A stretch of 25,274 nt of DNA from PFJX01 sp031426815 (GTDB taxonomy: Bacteria > Pseudomonadota > Gammaproteobacteria > Burkholderiales > Thiobacillaceae): NCBI GenBank assembly GCA_031426815.1, contig JASJPG010000131.1:1-25274 (forward strand). The letters are read 5' to 3'. The notes beneath the pieces were generated by a model, which saw only the letters and a list, made by a program, of their open reading frames with translations, did not search any database and was not told the DNA's origin. Position 1 is the stretch's first letter. Every line of letters begins with the position of its first letter. Position numbers and translations under genes: made by a program. This document shows positions 1 to 8,826 of this stretch, one piece after another.

Positions 1-58
1 AACCACCCGCTGACGCCGGATCGGAGTAACAACTACCGCGCGAGCGGTTTAGTCCCCA

Positions 59-148
59 GCGCATGAGCGGACGGATGCAAGGCGCGGCGCGTGGGCAATG
101 GTTGTTCCATTGCCAAGCGTCGCAACGCCGCAGACGCCGCTCATGCGC
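59..148 (+). repeat. Long hairpin module A
   Basis: A nested palindrome. Outer arms of 12 bp (GCGCATGAGCGG at 59-70, its complement at 137-148) enclose a middle stem (GCGGCG 84-89 with CGCCGC 126-131). Inside is an 8-bp stem (GGCAATGG 94-101 with CCATTGCC 107-114) closed by a 5-nt loop. Blocks 78-89 and 121-131 recur in inverted orientation in the module at 166-257. No reading frame here looks like a protein. It could be an interspersed palindromic repeat or a structured RNA; I do not recognise the family. Confidence 0.7.
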
Positions 149-165
149 TCAACCCTCCGGGCCGG

Positions 166-257
166 GGGTGCTTTTGGCGCAGGGCGGCGTTGCGGCTCGC
201 TCATTTGGAATGACCAAACCTCACTTCGCCGCGCCTTGCCCTGCGCCAAAATCACCC
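166..257 (-). repeat. Long hairpin module B, inverted relative of module A
   Basis: Outer arms of 20 bp with one mismatch (166-185 and 238-257) enclose an inner stem TTTGG 204-208 / CCAAA 214-218 with a 5-nt loop. Read on the minus strand it shares a 12-base block (227-238) and an 11-base block (184-194) exactly with module A, in the same order and at similar spacing. The outer and inner arms differ in sequence but remain self-complementary. The rest of 258-347 holds no gene or site that I can recognise. Confidence 0.7.
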
Positions 258-347
258 ACGGCGCGCTCACGGGGAAAGTCCGACAGACTGCTCGCGCCTG
301 CAATCGCGCTGAAACGAATGCGCGCCGGCGACTACGCACTGCACGCG

Positions 348-1976
348 TCAAATGCGGAATTGCCCGACCATGGTTTCCAGTTCTTCCGCCAGATTGGCCA
401 GTTGCCGGCTGGCATCCTGGGTGTCTTGCGCGTGACCGGCGGCATCGCGGGCGACCGAGCTGATGTCGCCGATCTTGCGGCTGATGCTCTCGGCCACTTT
501 GCTTTGTTCGCCGGAGCCGCTGGCGATCTGGTTATTCATCCTGGTGATGACGCTGACCGAACCGGATATGGTGGCGAGCGCCTCGGCGCTGTCTTCCACG
601 CTCTGTACGCTGGTTTCGGTTTTCTGCTCGGCAGTCTGGATCGCGCCGACGGCCTCATTGGCGCGGTCCTGCACCTTGACGATGATGGTCTCGATTTCCT
701 CGGTGGCGGACTGGGTGCGTTGCGCCAGCGTGCGGACCTCGTCCGCGACCACCGCGAAACCGCGGCCCTGCTCGCCGGCACGGGCGGCTTCGATGGCGGC
801 GTTGAGCGCCAGCAAATTGGTTTGTTCGGCAATTTCGCGGATCAGCCCGATCACGCGGCCGATATCGCGGCTATCGGTGTCCAGGCGCAGGATGACCTTC
901 ACTGCCTGCTCCAGTTGTTCGGACATCGCCGAAATTGCGCCGAGCGCGTTGGTCGCGGTATAGGCGCCTTCCTTGGCCTGAGTGTCGGCTCTTGCCGCCT
1001 CGCTGGCGGCTTCGTGCGTATTGCGCGCCACTTCCTGCACGGTGGCGGCGAGCTGGTGCAGGGCGGCGGCGAGTGTTTCGGTATCGGCCAGCTGGCGTTT
1101 GACGCCGTTTTGCGTGCGCGAGGAAACCTCCACCAGTTGGCCGGCGACGTGGGCCAGGTTGTGGGTGGCGCCGCTGACTTGCGAAAGAATGCCGCTGAAG
1201 CGTTCCAGCATGGTGTTGAAGGCGATGCCGGCACAGGAGATTTCGTCCTTGCCGGTGACCTGGACGCGCAACGACAGATCGGATTGCTCCTCGACGCGGC
1301 TCATGGTGTCGGTGAGCCGATTGATCGGCACCGAAATCACCCGTTTCAGCGCGGCGGCGATCAGCAGCATGCCGATCACGAACAGGGTCAGGTGGATACC
1401 CAGACTCTCCAGGCCGGAGTTGCGAATGCGCGCATCCACCGGGGTCAGGTCGTAGTCGATGCGAATCGCGCCCAGCACGCTGCCGGGCGGTACGCTGTGG
1501 CAGCCCATACAGTTGACGCCGCGCGTGTGTTCCGTTGCCTTGAAGGTGCGAATCACGGTCAGGCGGCGACCTTTGTCGGTGTCCTCGATGCGAACGGTTT
1601 CCTGGCCTTTGAGCGCGGCCCTATCCAGGTCGTCCCGCGCTTTTTCGTCTTCGTTGCCCGGGCCGTATTGGCCGTTGACGCCGTCGCCGCGAATGACGCG
1701 GGCTGCGAGCACGTTTTTCTGGCTGGCGATCTGCTGTTGTACTTCGGCCCGATTCGGCATGCCGCCGGTGAGCATCAACTTGTTGAGGCCGTCGAAGTAG
1801 CTGTCGGCGATTGCCTTGGCCTCATCCGCCGTGAATTCCTCAGCCAGTTTCTTTTCGCTGAAAAATGAATGGACCAGTGAAGCCGTGAGCAACACTAGAA
1901 AGAGCATCGCAGTGAAGCCGAGAATCTTCGAGGTAACCGTGCCGGAGCAGATTTTCATACCCACTTGAGTCTCCAT
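348..1976 (-). CDS. Methyl-accepting chemotaxis protein with c-type haem sensor domain
   Basis: A 542-residue chemoreceptor. A membrane segment (about residues 19-38) is followed by a periplasmic sensor of about 150 residues and a second membrane segment (about 192-211). Then come a HAMP linker starting near 212 and a long cytoplasmic signalling coiled coil. The signalling tip contains the conserved EQTNLLALNAAIEAARAGE stretch that contacts CheA/CheW. The sensor carries a single CxxCH motif (C156, C159, H160), the signature of covalently bound haem c. The layout resembles the Tll0287-like (DUF3365) sensor class, suggesting it senses redox state, oxygen or a haem ligand; that ligand is inference. 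The start at 1976 could instead be the ATG at 1958; neither has a strong ribosome site and both keep the first membrane segment. No other chemotaxis genes lie nearby, so it is an orphan receptor. Confidence 0.92.
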   Translation of the reverse strand: METQVGMKICSGTVTSKILGFTAMLFLVLLTASLVHSFFSEKKLAEEFTADEAKAIADSYFDGLNKLMLTGGMPNRAEVQQQIASQKNVLAARVIRGDGVNGQYGPGNEDEKARDDLDRAALKGQETVRIEDTDKGRRLTVIRTFKATEHTRGVNCMGCHSVPPGSVLGAIRIDYDLTPVDARIRNSGLESLGIHLTLFVIGMLLIAAALKRVISVPINRLTDTMSRVEEQSDLSLRVQVTGKDEISCAGIAFNTMLERFSGILSQVSGATHNLAHVAGQLVEVSSRTQNGVKRQLADTETLAAALHQLAATVQEVARNTHEAASEAARADTQAKEGAYTATNALGAISAMSEQLEQAVKVILRLDTDSRDIGRVIGLIREIAEQTNLLALNAAIEAARAGEQGRGFAVVADEVRTLAQRTQSATEEIETIIVKVQDRANEAVGAIQTAEQKTETSVQSVEDSAEALATISGSVSVITRMNNQIASGSGEQSKVAESISRKIGDISSVARDAAGHAQDTQDASRQLANLAEELETMVGQFRI

Positions 1977-2088
1977 CCATTGATTTGTACTTGGCCCTAT
2001 CGGCGATAGGCGCGAAAACTTGAGGCGGAGGTCCGGTTAATCAGGCTGGCGAAGGATCGGCGCGCCCGGCAGTCGTTCTTTGCCGCGA

Positions 2089-5000
2089 CTACAGACCGGC
2101 GATTTCCGCCCAGCGTTTCTCCAGTCGCTTCACCGAGACCGGTTCGGGTGTCTTCAACTCCTGCGCGAACAGGCTGACGCGGAGTTCTTCCAGGCGCCAG
2201 CGGAAGTCTTCCATTTCCGGTTCGATGTTGCCGCCGATACGGCCTTGCGCGGCGAGGCGTTCGCGGCGCTGGCGCCAGGCCGCCAGCAGCTTCGCCATCT
2301 CGTTCATCGCGGCGAGATCGCGCGCGGGCTGGTTGGTGAATTTGCCGAGGCGCAGTTCCATCGCTTTCAGATAGCGTGGCAGATGGGTCAGCCGATGGGC
2401 CGGGTGGCGCGCCATGAAGCCGGGGAAGACCAGTTCGGCGAGTTGGCAGCGCAGATCGAGCATGACGGGTTTCCAGGTGGCCGGGGATTTGCTCAGGGTT
2501 TGTTCGATTTTCGTCGCGGCGGCGAGAACTTCCTGGGCGATCAGTGCCATGCGCGTGACCGTCTCCGGCAAGCGCGGCCGCGCGGCTTTGGCGGCGGTTT
2601 CGAACGCGTTCTGGTTGCGTGGCACGTCGAGTCCGAGCAGATTCAGTGCGGCGGCGTTGAGCACATCGCGAATCAGCGACTCGCTCGGGCTGGCGAAGCC
2701 GGGCACGGCCTTGAACAGCAAGCCGTATTGCAGGCTCGCTGCTTTCAGTTTGTTGGCCAGGTCGCGTTCGCTTTGCCGCAGCAAATCCGGGAAGCCCAGC
2801 CAGAGCAGGCGGGCGACGCCTTCGCGCTGCGCGGTTTCGGCGCCCTCGGCGCTGTCGAACAAGGCCAGGCGTACCTGGCCGGCGACGTGTTCGAGGGCGG
2901 GGAAGGCGGCCACGTTGGCTTTGCCGTGCATGCCGACTTGCATGCTTTCCGGCAGCTCGCCGAAATCCCATTGGGTCACGCTTCGGTTGCCATATTCGCG
3001 CTCGAACTGCCCGGCCGAGCGCGCCAGTTCCTGCCGCGCTTCGGCACCGAGTTGCTGCCGCAAGGTGCCCAGATCGCGCCCCTCGGCCAGCGTTTTGCCG
3101 CGTTCGTCCTGCACGCGGAAATGCATGTTGAGATGCACCGGCAACGCTTCCGGCCGCCAGGCGTCGCGCGGAATCAGCGTGCCGGTGGTCTTGCTCAGGA
3201 AGGCGGCGAGGGCGTCGGTGAGGGCTGCGGTTTTTTTGCCGTCGAGCAGCGCCTGCGTCGCCGCGCGGGCATAGTCCGGCACCGGCACGAAGGCGCGGCG
3301 GATGGATTGCGGCAGGCTTTTGATCAGCGCGGTGATTTTTTCTTCGAGCAGGCCGGGCACTAGCCATTCGCAGGCCAGCACCGGAATCTGGTTGAGCGCG
3401 GCGAGCGGCGCTTCCAGCGTGACGCCGTCGTCCGGCGCGCCGGGGTCGAAGCGGTAGGTCAGCGCAAACCGCACGCCGTTGAATTCGATGCCGGGCGGGA
3501 AATCGCGCGCGCTCGCCTGTTTGTCGCCGGACAGCAGGTCCTCGCGCTGCAGAAACAGCAGCTTGGGATTGTTCCGCTCGGCTTCGCGTCGCCATTTCTC
3601 GAACGCGGCGCCGTTGTGCATGCCGGCCGGGATGCGATAGTCGAAGAACTGATACAGCGCTTGTTCGTCCACCGCGATCCGCGCGTTGCGCGAGCGATGC
3701 GCCAGGTCGTCGATTTCTTCCAGCAGGCGCTGGTTGTGCACGAACCAGGGCGCGCGCGTTTCGAAGTCGCCGTTGACCAGCGCGCCGCGGATGAACAATT
3801 CGCGGCACAACTCGGGTTCGAGCGGGCCGTAATGCACCTTGCGGCCGTTGACGATGGGCAGGCCGTACAGCGTGGCGCGCAGGCTGGCGGCGACATGCGC
3901 CGGCTTCTTCGCCCAGTGCGGATCGGTGTAGGACAGCTTGAGCAGATGTTTGGCGGCGTGTTCCACCCATTCCGACTCGATCTTCGCCACGGTGCGGGCA
4001 TACACCCGCTTGGTCTCGACGATCTCGGCGCCCATCAGCCACTTGGGCTTCTTCTTGACGCCGGAGCCGGGGAAGATCAGGAATTTCACCTCGCGCGCGC
4101 CAAGATAAACGCCGTCCTCGGTGAGAAAGCCGAGATTGCCGAGCAGGCCGGGCAGCAGGGCCTGGTGGATGACGGCGTAGCGGGCGGCGAGTTGGGTGTT
4201 GAAGGCCTCGTCGGCGGTCTGGTTTTGCACTTCGGCGGCAGTCGGGTGCGGCTCATCCGCCACTTTCCAGCCCAGCTCCTTCACCTGCGTCGTCAACTGC
4301 GCATAGACATCGCGCCATTCGCGTACGCGCAGCGGCGACAGATATTCGGCTTTCAGTCCCTCGCGCAATTTGCGTTGCGATTTGCGGTGCGCGTTCTGTT
4401 CGTCGAGGTAATGCCAGAGTTTGAGCAGCGAAATGAAGTCGGAATTCGGATCGGCGAAGCGGCGATGTTTTTGATCGGCGGCTTCCTGATGTTCCAGCGG
4501 CCGTTCGCGCGGGTCCTGGCTGGTCAGGGCGGCGGCAATGACCAGCACTTCATGCAGACAGGCCTTGTCGCGCGCGGCGATCAGCATGCGGCCGATGCGC
4601 GGATCGACCGGCAGATGCGCCAGTTGTTTGCCGATACCGGTGAGGCGGCCGTGTTCGTCGAGCGCGCCCAGTTCGGTGAGCAATTGCTGGCCGTCGCGGA
4701 TGCGCTTGGGCTCGGGCGCGTCGAGGAACGGAAAATCCTCGATTTCCGGCAGGCGCAGCGACTTCATGCGCAGGATCACGCCAGCCAGCGACGAACGCAG
4801 CAATTCCGGTGTGGTGTATTTCGGCCGCGCCAGAAAGTCCTGCTCGTCGTACAGGCGGATGCAGATGCCTTCCGCCACCCGGCCGCAGCGCCCGGCGCGC
4901 TGATTGGCGGAGGCCTGCGACACCTTCTCTATCTTGAGTTGCTCGATCTTGTTGCGGATCGAATAGCGTTTCACCCGTGCCACGCCGGCATCGACCACAT

Positions 5001-6084
5001 AGCGGATGCCCGGCACGGTGAGCGAGGTTTCCGCCACGTTGGTGGCCAGCACGATGCGGCGGCCGCTGTGCGACTTGAACACCTGCTCCTGCTCGCTGAC
5101 GGAAAGACGGGCGAACAGCGGCAGGATCTCGGTATGCGCCGGGTGATGCTTGCGCAAGGATTCCTGTGCGTCGCGAATCTCCCGCTCGCCGGGCAGAAAC
5201 ACCAGGATGTCGCCCGGCCCTTCGGCGGCGAGTTCGTCTACGGCATGCAGCAGCGCGGCATCAAGGTCGGGTTCGTCGTCAGGGTCGCGCTTCCCCTCAC
5301 CCCGGCCCTCTGATAAAGCCTCTACCCTTCGGTATCCCCGCAGGGGCGAGGGAGCAAACCGCCCGTCTTCCTGGAGAGAGGAGGGTTTCGATCCCCTCTC
5401 CCCCCCGGGGAGAGGGTTAGGGTGAGGGGCAGCCGCCGTCCGATACCGCATCTCCACCGGATAAGTCCGCCCCGACACTTCGACCACCGGCGCGCCATTG
5501 AAGTAGGCCGAGAAGCGATCCGCTTCCAGCGTCGCCGAGGAAATGATCAGCTTCAGCTCGGGCCGGCGCGGCAGCAGCGTTTTCAGATAGCCGAGCAGGA
5601 AATCGATGTTCAGGCTGCGCTCGTGCGCCTCGTCGAGGATCAGCGTGTCGTAGGCGCGGAATTCCGGGTCGGATTGCGTCTCCGCCAGCAGAATGCCGTC
5701 GGTCATTACCTTGATTCGCGTATCCGGCCCGACCTGATCAGTAAAGCGCACCTGCCAGCCGATGAAGCCGCCGAGCCGGGTCTTGGTCTCTTCCGCCAGC
5801 CGGTTCGCCACGCTCTTGGCGGCGATCCGGCGCGGCTGCGTCATGCCGACCTTGCCATGTTTGCCACCGCGGCCGCGTCCTGCCGTCAGCACGATCTTGG
5901 GCAACTGCGTGGTCTTGCCGGAACCGGTTTCGCCGCACACGATGACGACCTGATGCGCGTTCAGCGCCGCCGCGATGTCGGCGCGGCGGGCCGAGACCGG
6001 CAGGTTTTCGGGGAACGTCAGTTCGGGGGTGAAGGGCGCATCGGGTAAGGTTGCGGCAACGGGGGGAGCGGGCATGGCGGACAT
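2089..6084 (-). CDS. hrpA: ATP-dependent RNA helicase HrpA (DEAH box)
   Basis: About 1331 residues, close to the roughly 1300 of E. coli HrpA. Near the N-terminus are Walker A (GETGSGKTTQ), motif II DEAH (DEAHERS) and motif III SAT. Motif VI (QRAGRCGR) and then the helicase-associated domains follow, and the long HrpA-specific C-terminal region (DUF3418 type) runs to the end. The enzyme is a cytoplasmic 3'-5' RNA helicase linked in E. coli to rescue of collided ribosomes. An insert of about 46 residues, about residues 218-264, lies between the YPVEMRYR segment and the DAVDEL-type segment. It is encoded by a palindromic repeat (see 5293-5429) and is absent from E. coli HrpA. The start is uncertain: ATGs exist at 6102, 6084 and 6075, and the open frame extends to 6168. 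The 5' end abuts the divergent gene at 6101. Confidence 0.95.
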   Translation of the reverse strand: MSAMPAPPVAATLPDAPFTPELTFPENLPVSARRADIAAALNAHQVVIVCGETGSGKTTQLPKIVLTAGRGRGGKHGKVGMTQPRRIAAKSVANRLAEETKTRLGGFIGWQVRFTDQVGPDTRIKVMTDGILLAETQSDPEFRAYDTLILDEAHERSLNIDFLLGYLKTLLPRRPELKLIISSATLEADRFSAYFNGAPVVEVSGRTYPVEMRYRTAAAPHPNPLPGGERGSKPSSLQEDGRFAPSPLRGYRRVEALSEGRGEGKRDPDDEPDLDAALLHAVDELAAEGPGDILVFLPGEREIRDAQESLRKHHPAHTEILPLFARLSVSEQEQVFKSHSGRRIVLATNVAETSLTVPGIRYVVDAGVARVKRYSIRNKIEQLKIEKVSQASANQRAGRCGRVAEGICIRLYDEQDFLARPKYTTPELLRSSLAGVILRMKSLRLPEIEDFPFLDAPEPKRIRDGQQLLTELGALDEHGRLTGIGKQLAHLPVDPRIGRMLIAARDKACLHEVLVIAAALTSQDPRERPLEHQEAADQKHRRFADPNSDFISLLKLWHYLDEQNAHRKSQRKLREGLKAEYLSPLRVREWRDVYAQLTTQVKELGWKVADEPHPTAAEVQNQTADEAFNTQLAARYAVIHQALLPGLLGNLGFLTEDGVYLGAREVKFLIFPGSGVKKKPKWLMGAEIVETKRVYARTVAKIESEWVEHAAKHLLKLSYTDPHWAKKPAHVAASLRATLYGLPIVNGRKVHYGPLEPELCRELFIRGALVNGDFETRAPWFVHNQRLLEEIDDLAHRSRNARIAVDEQALYQFFDYRIPAGMHNGAAFEKWRREAERNNPKLLFLQREDLLSGDKQASARDFPPGIEFNGVRFALTYRFDPGAPDDGVTLEAPLAALNQIPVLACEWLVPGLLEEKITALIKSLPQSIRRAFVPVPDYARAATQALLDGKKTAALTDALAAFLSKTTGTLIPRDAWRPEALPVHLNMHFRVQDERGKTLAEGRDLGTLRQQLGAEARQELARSAGQFEREYGNRSVTQWDFGELPESMQVGMHGKANVAAFPALEHVAGQVRLALFDSAEGAETAQREGVARLLWLGFPDLLRQSERDLANKLKAASLQYGLLFKAVPGFASPSESLIRDVLNAAALNLLGLDVPRNQNAFETAAKAARPRLPETVTRMALIAQEVLAAATKIEQTLSKSPATWKPVMLDLRCQLAELVFPGFMARHPAHRLTHLPRYLKAMELRLGKFTNQPARDLAAMNEMAKLLAAWRQRRERLAAQGRIGGNIEPEMEDFRWRLEELRVSLFAQELKTPEPVSVKRLEKRWAEIAGL
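5293..5429. repeat. Palindromic repeat element inserted in-frame in hrpA
   Basis: About 137 bp bounded by near-perfect terminal inverted repeats: CCCCTCACCCCGGCCCTCT at 5293-5311 and AGAGGGTTAGGGTGAGGGG at 5411-5429, differing at 2-3 bases. Inside is an imperfect C/G-rich palindrome (CCCCTCTCCCCCCCGGGGAGAG region). Its motif (CCCTCACCC...CCCTCTCCCC) is the kind of interspersed sequence usually found between genes. Here it is translated without a stop into a Pro/Gly/Arg/Ser-rich peptide containing PHPNPLPGGERG. Confidence 0.85.
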
Positions 6085-6100
6085 GGAGCGGCGTTTTAGC

Positions 6101-7315
6101 ATGAAATTTCTGGAAATGAAGGCGTGGTCGCTGCAGGCGGCGAAGCTGGCGCTGCTGGCGCTATTCACGTTGGGCGCCGAGGCGGCGGCGTTGCAGGTGG
6201 AGGCGCTGTCCTTGCCTTACGCCAGCCCTTGGCAACGCGCGACGCCGCAACAGGAAAACGAGGACGATGCCTTGCTGCTGGCGGCGGACAGCAGTTTGCG
6301 CCTGGCGCTGCCGCGCCGCACGCGCCTGCTGAAAATCGATGCCGACAGCTATTACGACAGGCTGCGCGCGAGTTGGCGGAAGCTGTATGGCGACAGCGCC
6401 AAAATTTCCTGGTTCGAAGCCGGCGGCGTCGACGGCAAGCAGAAATGGTTGCTGTGCCGCCGCCCCTCGCGCGATGACGCGGTCAGCGTGTTTCATCTTT
6501 CCACGGTATTCGCTGGGCGCGCCTACAGCGTGCTGCTGTTCGCGCCCTCGGCGGCGTTGCCGCCAGCGGCGCTGGCGTTGTTGGCGGCGGTTCGTTTCGA
6601 AGGCGAGGCGACACCGGTTTTGGTCAGGCCCGACTGGGTCAAGACCCGCAAGATCTACCCGCAAGCCAATGCCGATGTGCTGGAAGCTCTGGTGCAGGAC
6701 GATGTCGCGCGTCTCGGCGACGATGGCCTGGTGACAGGTTACGGCCTCGATTTCGGCGCATCTTCGCTGGCCTGGTTTATCGAGGGCTATCAATGGAAAA
6801 CCATCGCTACGCGGGTCACCCGTGTCGACTGGAAGCAGGGCGGTCGCCTTGCTGTGCTGGTTGACGCCGCATCCACCGTCTGGCCGGTGCAATTGACGCT
6901 GACGCAAGACGAAGCGGAGGTGCGCGCCAGCCTGCGCGTCATCGAACTCTGCGCGCCTGCGCAACGCATCGCGGCGGTGCTCGATCAACTGCAACGCGGT
7001 GCGCGCCAACCGCTGCAGCGTCTGCTGCTGGAGCCCGCCGCCGGTTGCCCGACGAGGAGCTTGCCGGAGCAGGCCGCGCCCAGCCTGCAGGGCGCCAGCG
7101 GCAAAACCGTGCAAGCGGATCTCGCGCTGGCGCTGCCGCCCAGGCTCGACAATGCGGCTCTCGCCGCATTGCGCCAGGCCGGATTGAGCCGCATCGGCCT
7201 GGTCGAAATCGCGCTTGAGGCCGCTCCGCGCCGCATCGGTTTTGGCGACCGTCTGATCGAGCGCGCGCGCTGGTATGTCGTGTTCGAGCCGGCGGAAAGT
7301 GGGGCTGCACGCTGA
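6101..7315 (+). CDS. Exported protein of unknown function
   Basis: 404 residues from the ATG at 6101, chosen because it begins a Sec-type signal (KAWSLQAAKLALLALFTLGAEAAA) and has a GGAG about 10 nt upstream. The frame stays open upstream, but that part overlaps hrpA. The mature protein is rich in Leu/Ala/Arg, has no further clear membrane segment, and contains a few scattered cysteines with no CxxC or CxxCH motif. I recognise no domain. The C-terminal half (ARWYVVFEP at the end) has alternating hydrophobic residues suggestive of beta-strands, so a periplasmic or outer-membrane-associated role is possible. It is divergent from hrpA and about 85 bp upstream of the Msr gene. Hypothetical. Confidence 0.8.
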   Translation: MKFLEMKAWSLQAAKLALLALFTLGAEAAALQVEALSLPYASPWQRATPQQENEDDALLLAADSSLRLALPRRTRLLKIDADSYYDRLRASWRKLYGDSAKISWFEAGGVDGKQKWLLCRRPSRDDAVSVFHLSTVFAGRAYSVLLFAPSAALPPAALALLAAVRFEGEATPVLVRPDWVKTRKIYPQANADVLEALVQDDVARLGDDGLVTGYGLDFGASSLAWFIEGYQWKTIATRVTRVDWKQGGRLAVLVDAASTVWPVQLTLTQDEAEVRASLRVIELCAPAQRIAAVLDQLQRGARQPLQRLLLEPAAGCPTRSLPEQAAPSLQGASGKTVQADLALALPPRLDNAALAALRQAGLSRIGLVEIALEAAPRRIGFGDRLIERARWYVVFEPAESGAAR

Positions 7316-7400
7316 AACCGGGCCGGGGTCTTGAACTTACCGCCCTCCCGCAACTCAGTACGCTCACCCCACTCGGCTGGAAAGCCATGAAGGACCGCAC

Positions 7401-8723
7401 ATGATCAAAAGTAGAACCGGACTCGGTGTTTTTCTCGCGCTCTGCATGAGCTTTCTGGTCAGCGCTTGCGCCGAGGAGAGTTCTGCCACGCAAGCCAAGA
7501 AGAAGCTCGATCCCAACACCCAACTCGATAGCATCGTGCTGGGTATGGGCTGCTTCTGGGGCGCGGAAAAACGCATGTCGGAAGTCCCCGGCGTGGTCGA
7601 TGTCGAAAGCGGCTATGCCAATGGCGACATCGCCGGCAACTACGAAGCGGTGCTCGCGCATGAGCGGAGCGTGCGGCTGGGCATGAGCGGCAAACGCAAT
7701 CATGCGGAAGTCGTCAAGGTCAGCTTCGACCCGGCGCAAACCAGCCTGGAAACCGTGCTGATCAAGTTCTGGGAAAGCCATGATCCGACTCAGGGCGACC
7801 GCCAGGGCAACGATGTCGGCAGCAACTATCGCAGCGCCATCTACACGCACTCCGCTGCACAACTGGAAGTCGCCGAGAAAACCCGCGCGGCCTACCAAAC
7901 TGCGCTGACGCAGGACGGTCTCGGCAAGATCACCACCGACATCGCCCCGCTGAAAAGCTATTTCTCGGCCGAGGATTATCACCAGGATTACCTGAAGAAA
8001 AATCCGAAAGGCTATTGCGGCCTGGGCGGAACCGGGGTGAAGTATCCGGGATCGAAATCCATGCAGAAGTCGAAGGCGCCGCAGCTGGATGGCAAGGCGC
8101 TGACTTTCGCGCGACAGCTGGTCGTGTTCGAAGCTGAGGAATGCGCCTTCTGCAAACAGTTCAAGGCCGAAGTGCTCGACCACTGGAAGTCCGATGTGGC
8201 CGTGGTCAGCACGCTGAATGCGAACGCGCCGAGCGGCTGGAAACTGGAGAAATCCTTGTTCGCCACGCCCACCATCGTGTTGTTCGAGCAGGGCAAAGAG
8301 ATTTCCCGCTTTACCGGCTACAGCGGCGACAAAGCGCGTTTCTGGAAATGGCTGGGCTTCCAGCTGCTCACGCCGGAACAACAGCGCATCGCCTTCGAGG
8401 AAGGCACCGAACGGCCCGGCAGCGGCTCGCATCTGGACGAAAAACGGCCCGGCACCTTTGTCGATCCGATCACCGGCGCGGCGCTGTTCCGCAGCGACGG
8501 CAAGTTCGAAAGCGGCACCGGCTGGCCGAGTTTCTTTGCGCCGGTGGCCGGCGCCGTGACGCTGCACGAGGACGCCACGCTGGGCATGAAACGCGTCGAA
8601 GTGCGCAGCGCCAGTTCCGGCATTCACCTAGGCCACGTCTTCGACGACGGCCCGGCGCCGACGTACAAGCGCTATTGCATCAACGGCAACGTGCTCAAGT
8701 TCGTGCCCGACGCGAAGCATTGA
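7401..8723 (+). CDS. Trifunctional lipoprotein: MsrA - thioredoxin-like - MsrB
   Basis: 440 residues that repair methionine sulfoxide in exported proteins. A lipoprotein signal ends in LVSAC (Cys23). MsrA follows (about 43-215) with catalytic GCFWG (Cys51) and a C-terminal recycling Cys206 in NPKGYCG. A central thioredoxin-fold segment (about 235-315) carries CAFC (Cys248, Cys251) and a cis-Pro-type ATPTIVLF. MsrB (about 325-438) has SGTGWPSFF and catalytic RYCIN (Cys426). The structural zinc CxxC pairs of many MsrB proteins are absent (GTFVDPITGAALF where the first would lie). Known family behaviour: MsrA reduces the S and MsrB the R diastereomer, and a thioredoxin domain recycles them. In the well-studied Neisseria PilB the thioredoxin domain is N-terminal; here it sits between the two reductases. 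A GAAGGA lies 6 nt before the start. Confidence 0.93.
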   Translation: MIKSRTGLGVFLALCMSFLVSACAEESSATQAKKKLDPNTQLDSIVLGMGCFWGAEKRMSEVPGVVDVESGYANGDIAGNYEAVLAHERSVRLGMSGKRNHAEVVKVSFDPAQTSLETVLIKFWESHDPTQGDRQGNDVGSNYRSAIYTHSAAQLEVAEKTRAAYQTALTQDGLGKITTDIAPLKSYFSAEDYHQDYLKKNPKGYCGLGGTGVKYPGSKSMQKSKAPQLDGKALTFARQLVVFEAEECAFCKQFKAEVLDHWKSDVAVVSTLNANAPSGWKLEKSLFATPTIVLFEQGKEISRFTGYSGDKARFWKWLGFQLLTPEQQRIAFEEGTERPGSGSHLDEKRPGTFVDPITGAALFRSDGKFESGTGWPSFFAPVAGAVTLHEDATLGMKRVEVRSASSGIHLGHVFDDGPAPTYKRYCINGNVLKFVPDAKH

Positions 8724-8826
8724 ACCCATTTCGCGCAGTTGCAGGTGTCGTAGTAGCGCCTTCCAAGGTGCGATTGTTCCGGACTTCGCGCCTTGGAAGG
8801 CGCTACTACGCGTGGTGTCGCCACCC
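8721..8826. repeat. Palindromic interspersed element, copy 1
   Basis: Perfect 20-bp arms (CGTAGTAGCGCCTTCCAAGG at 8749-8768; complement at 8791-8810) flank a 22-bp spacer (8769-8790). The left flank (TTCGCGCAGTTGCAGGTGT) and right flank (CGTGGTGTCG) recur around the copy at 21398-21500. The element starts right at the msr stop codon and ends at the 3' end of the convergent permease gene, so it may also act as a bidirectional terminator. Confidence 0.88.

Noticed and set aside
271..284. GGGGAAAGTCCGAC, reminiscent of RNase P RNA or cobalamin-riboswitch segments
   Set aside because: None of the other conserved parts of either RNA can be found around it.
63..1868. 601-codon open frame on the plus strand
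   Set aside because: It lies antisense to the chemoreceptor gene, has low-complexity Gly/Ala/Asp/His-rich translation and no domain; a high-GC shadow.
1997..5313. Several long frames within hrpA on both strands
   Set aside because: Arg/Ala/Gln-rich or Gly/His/Phe-rich translations opposite or offset to a clearly conserved helicase.
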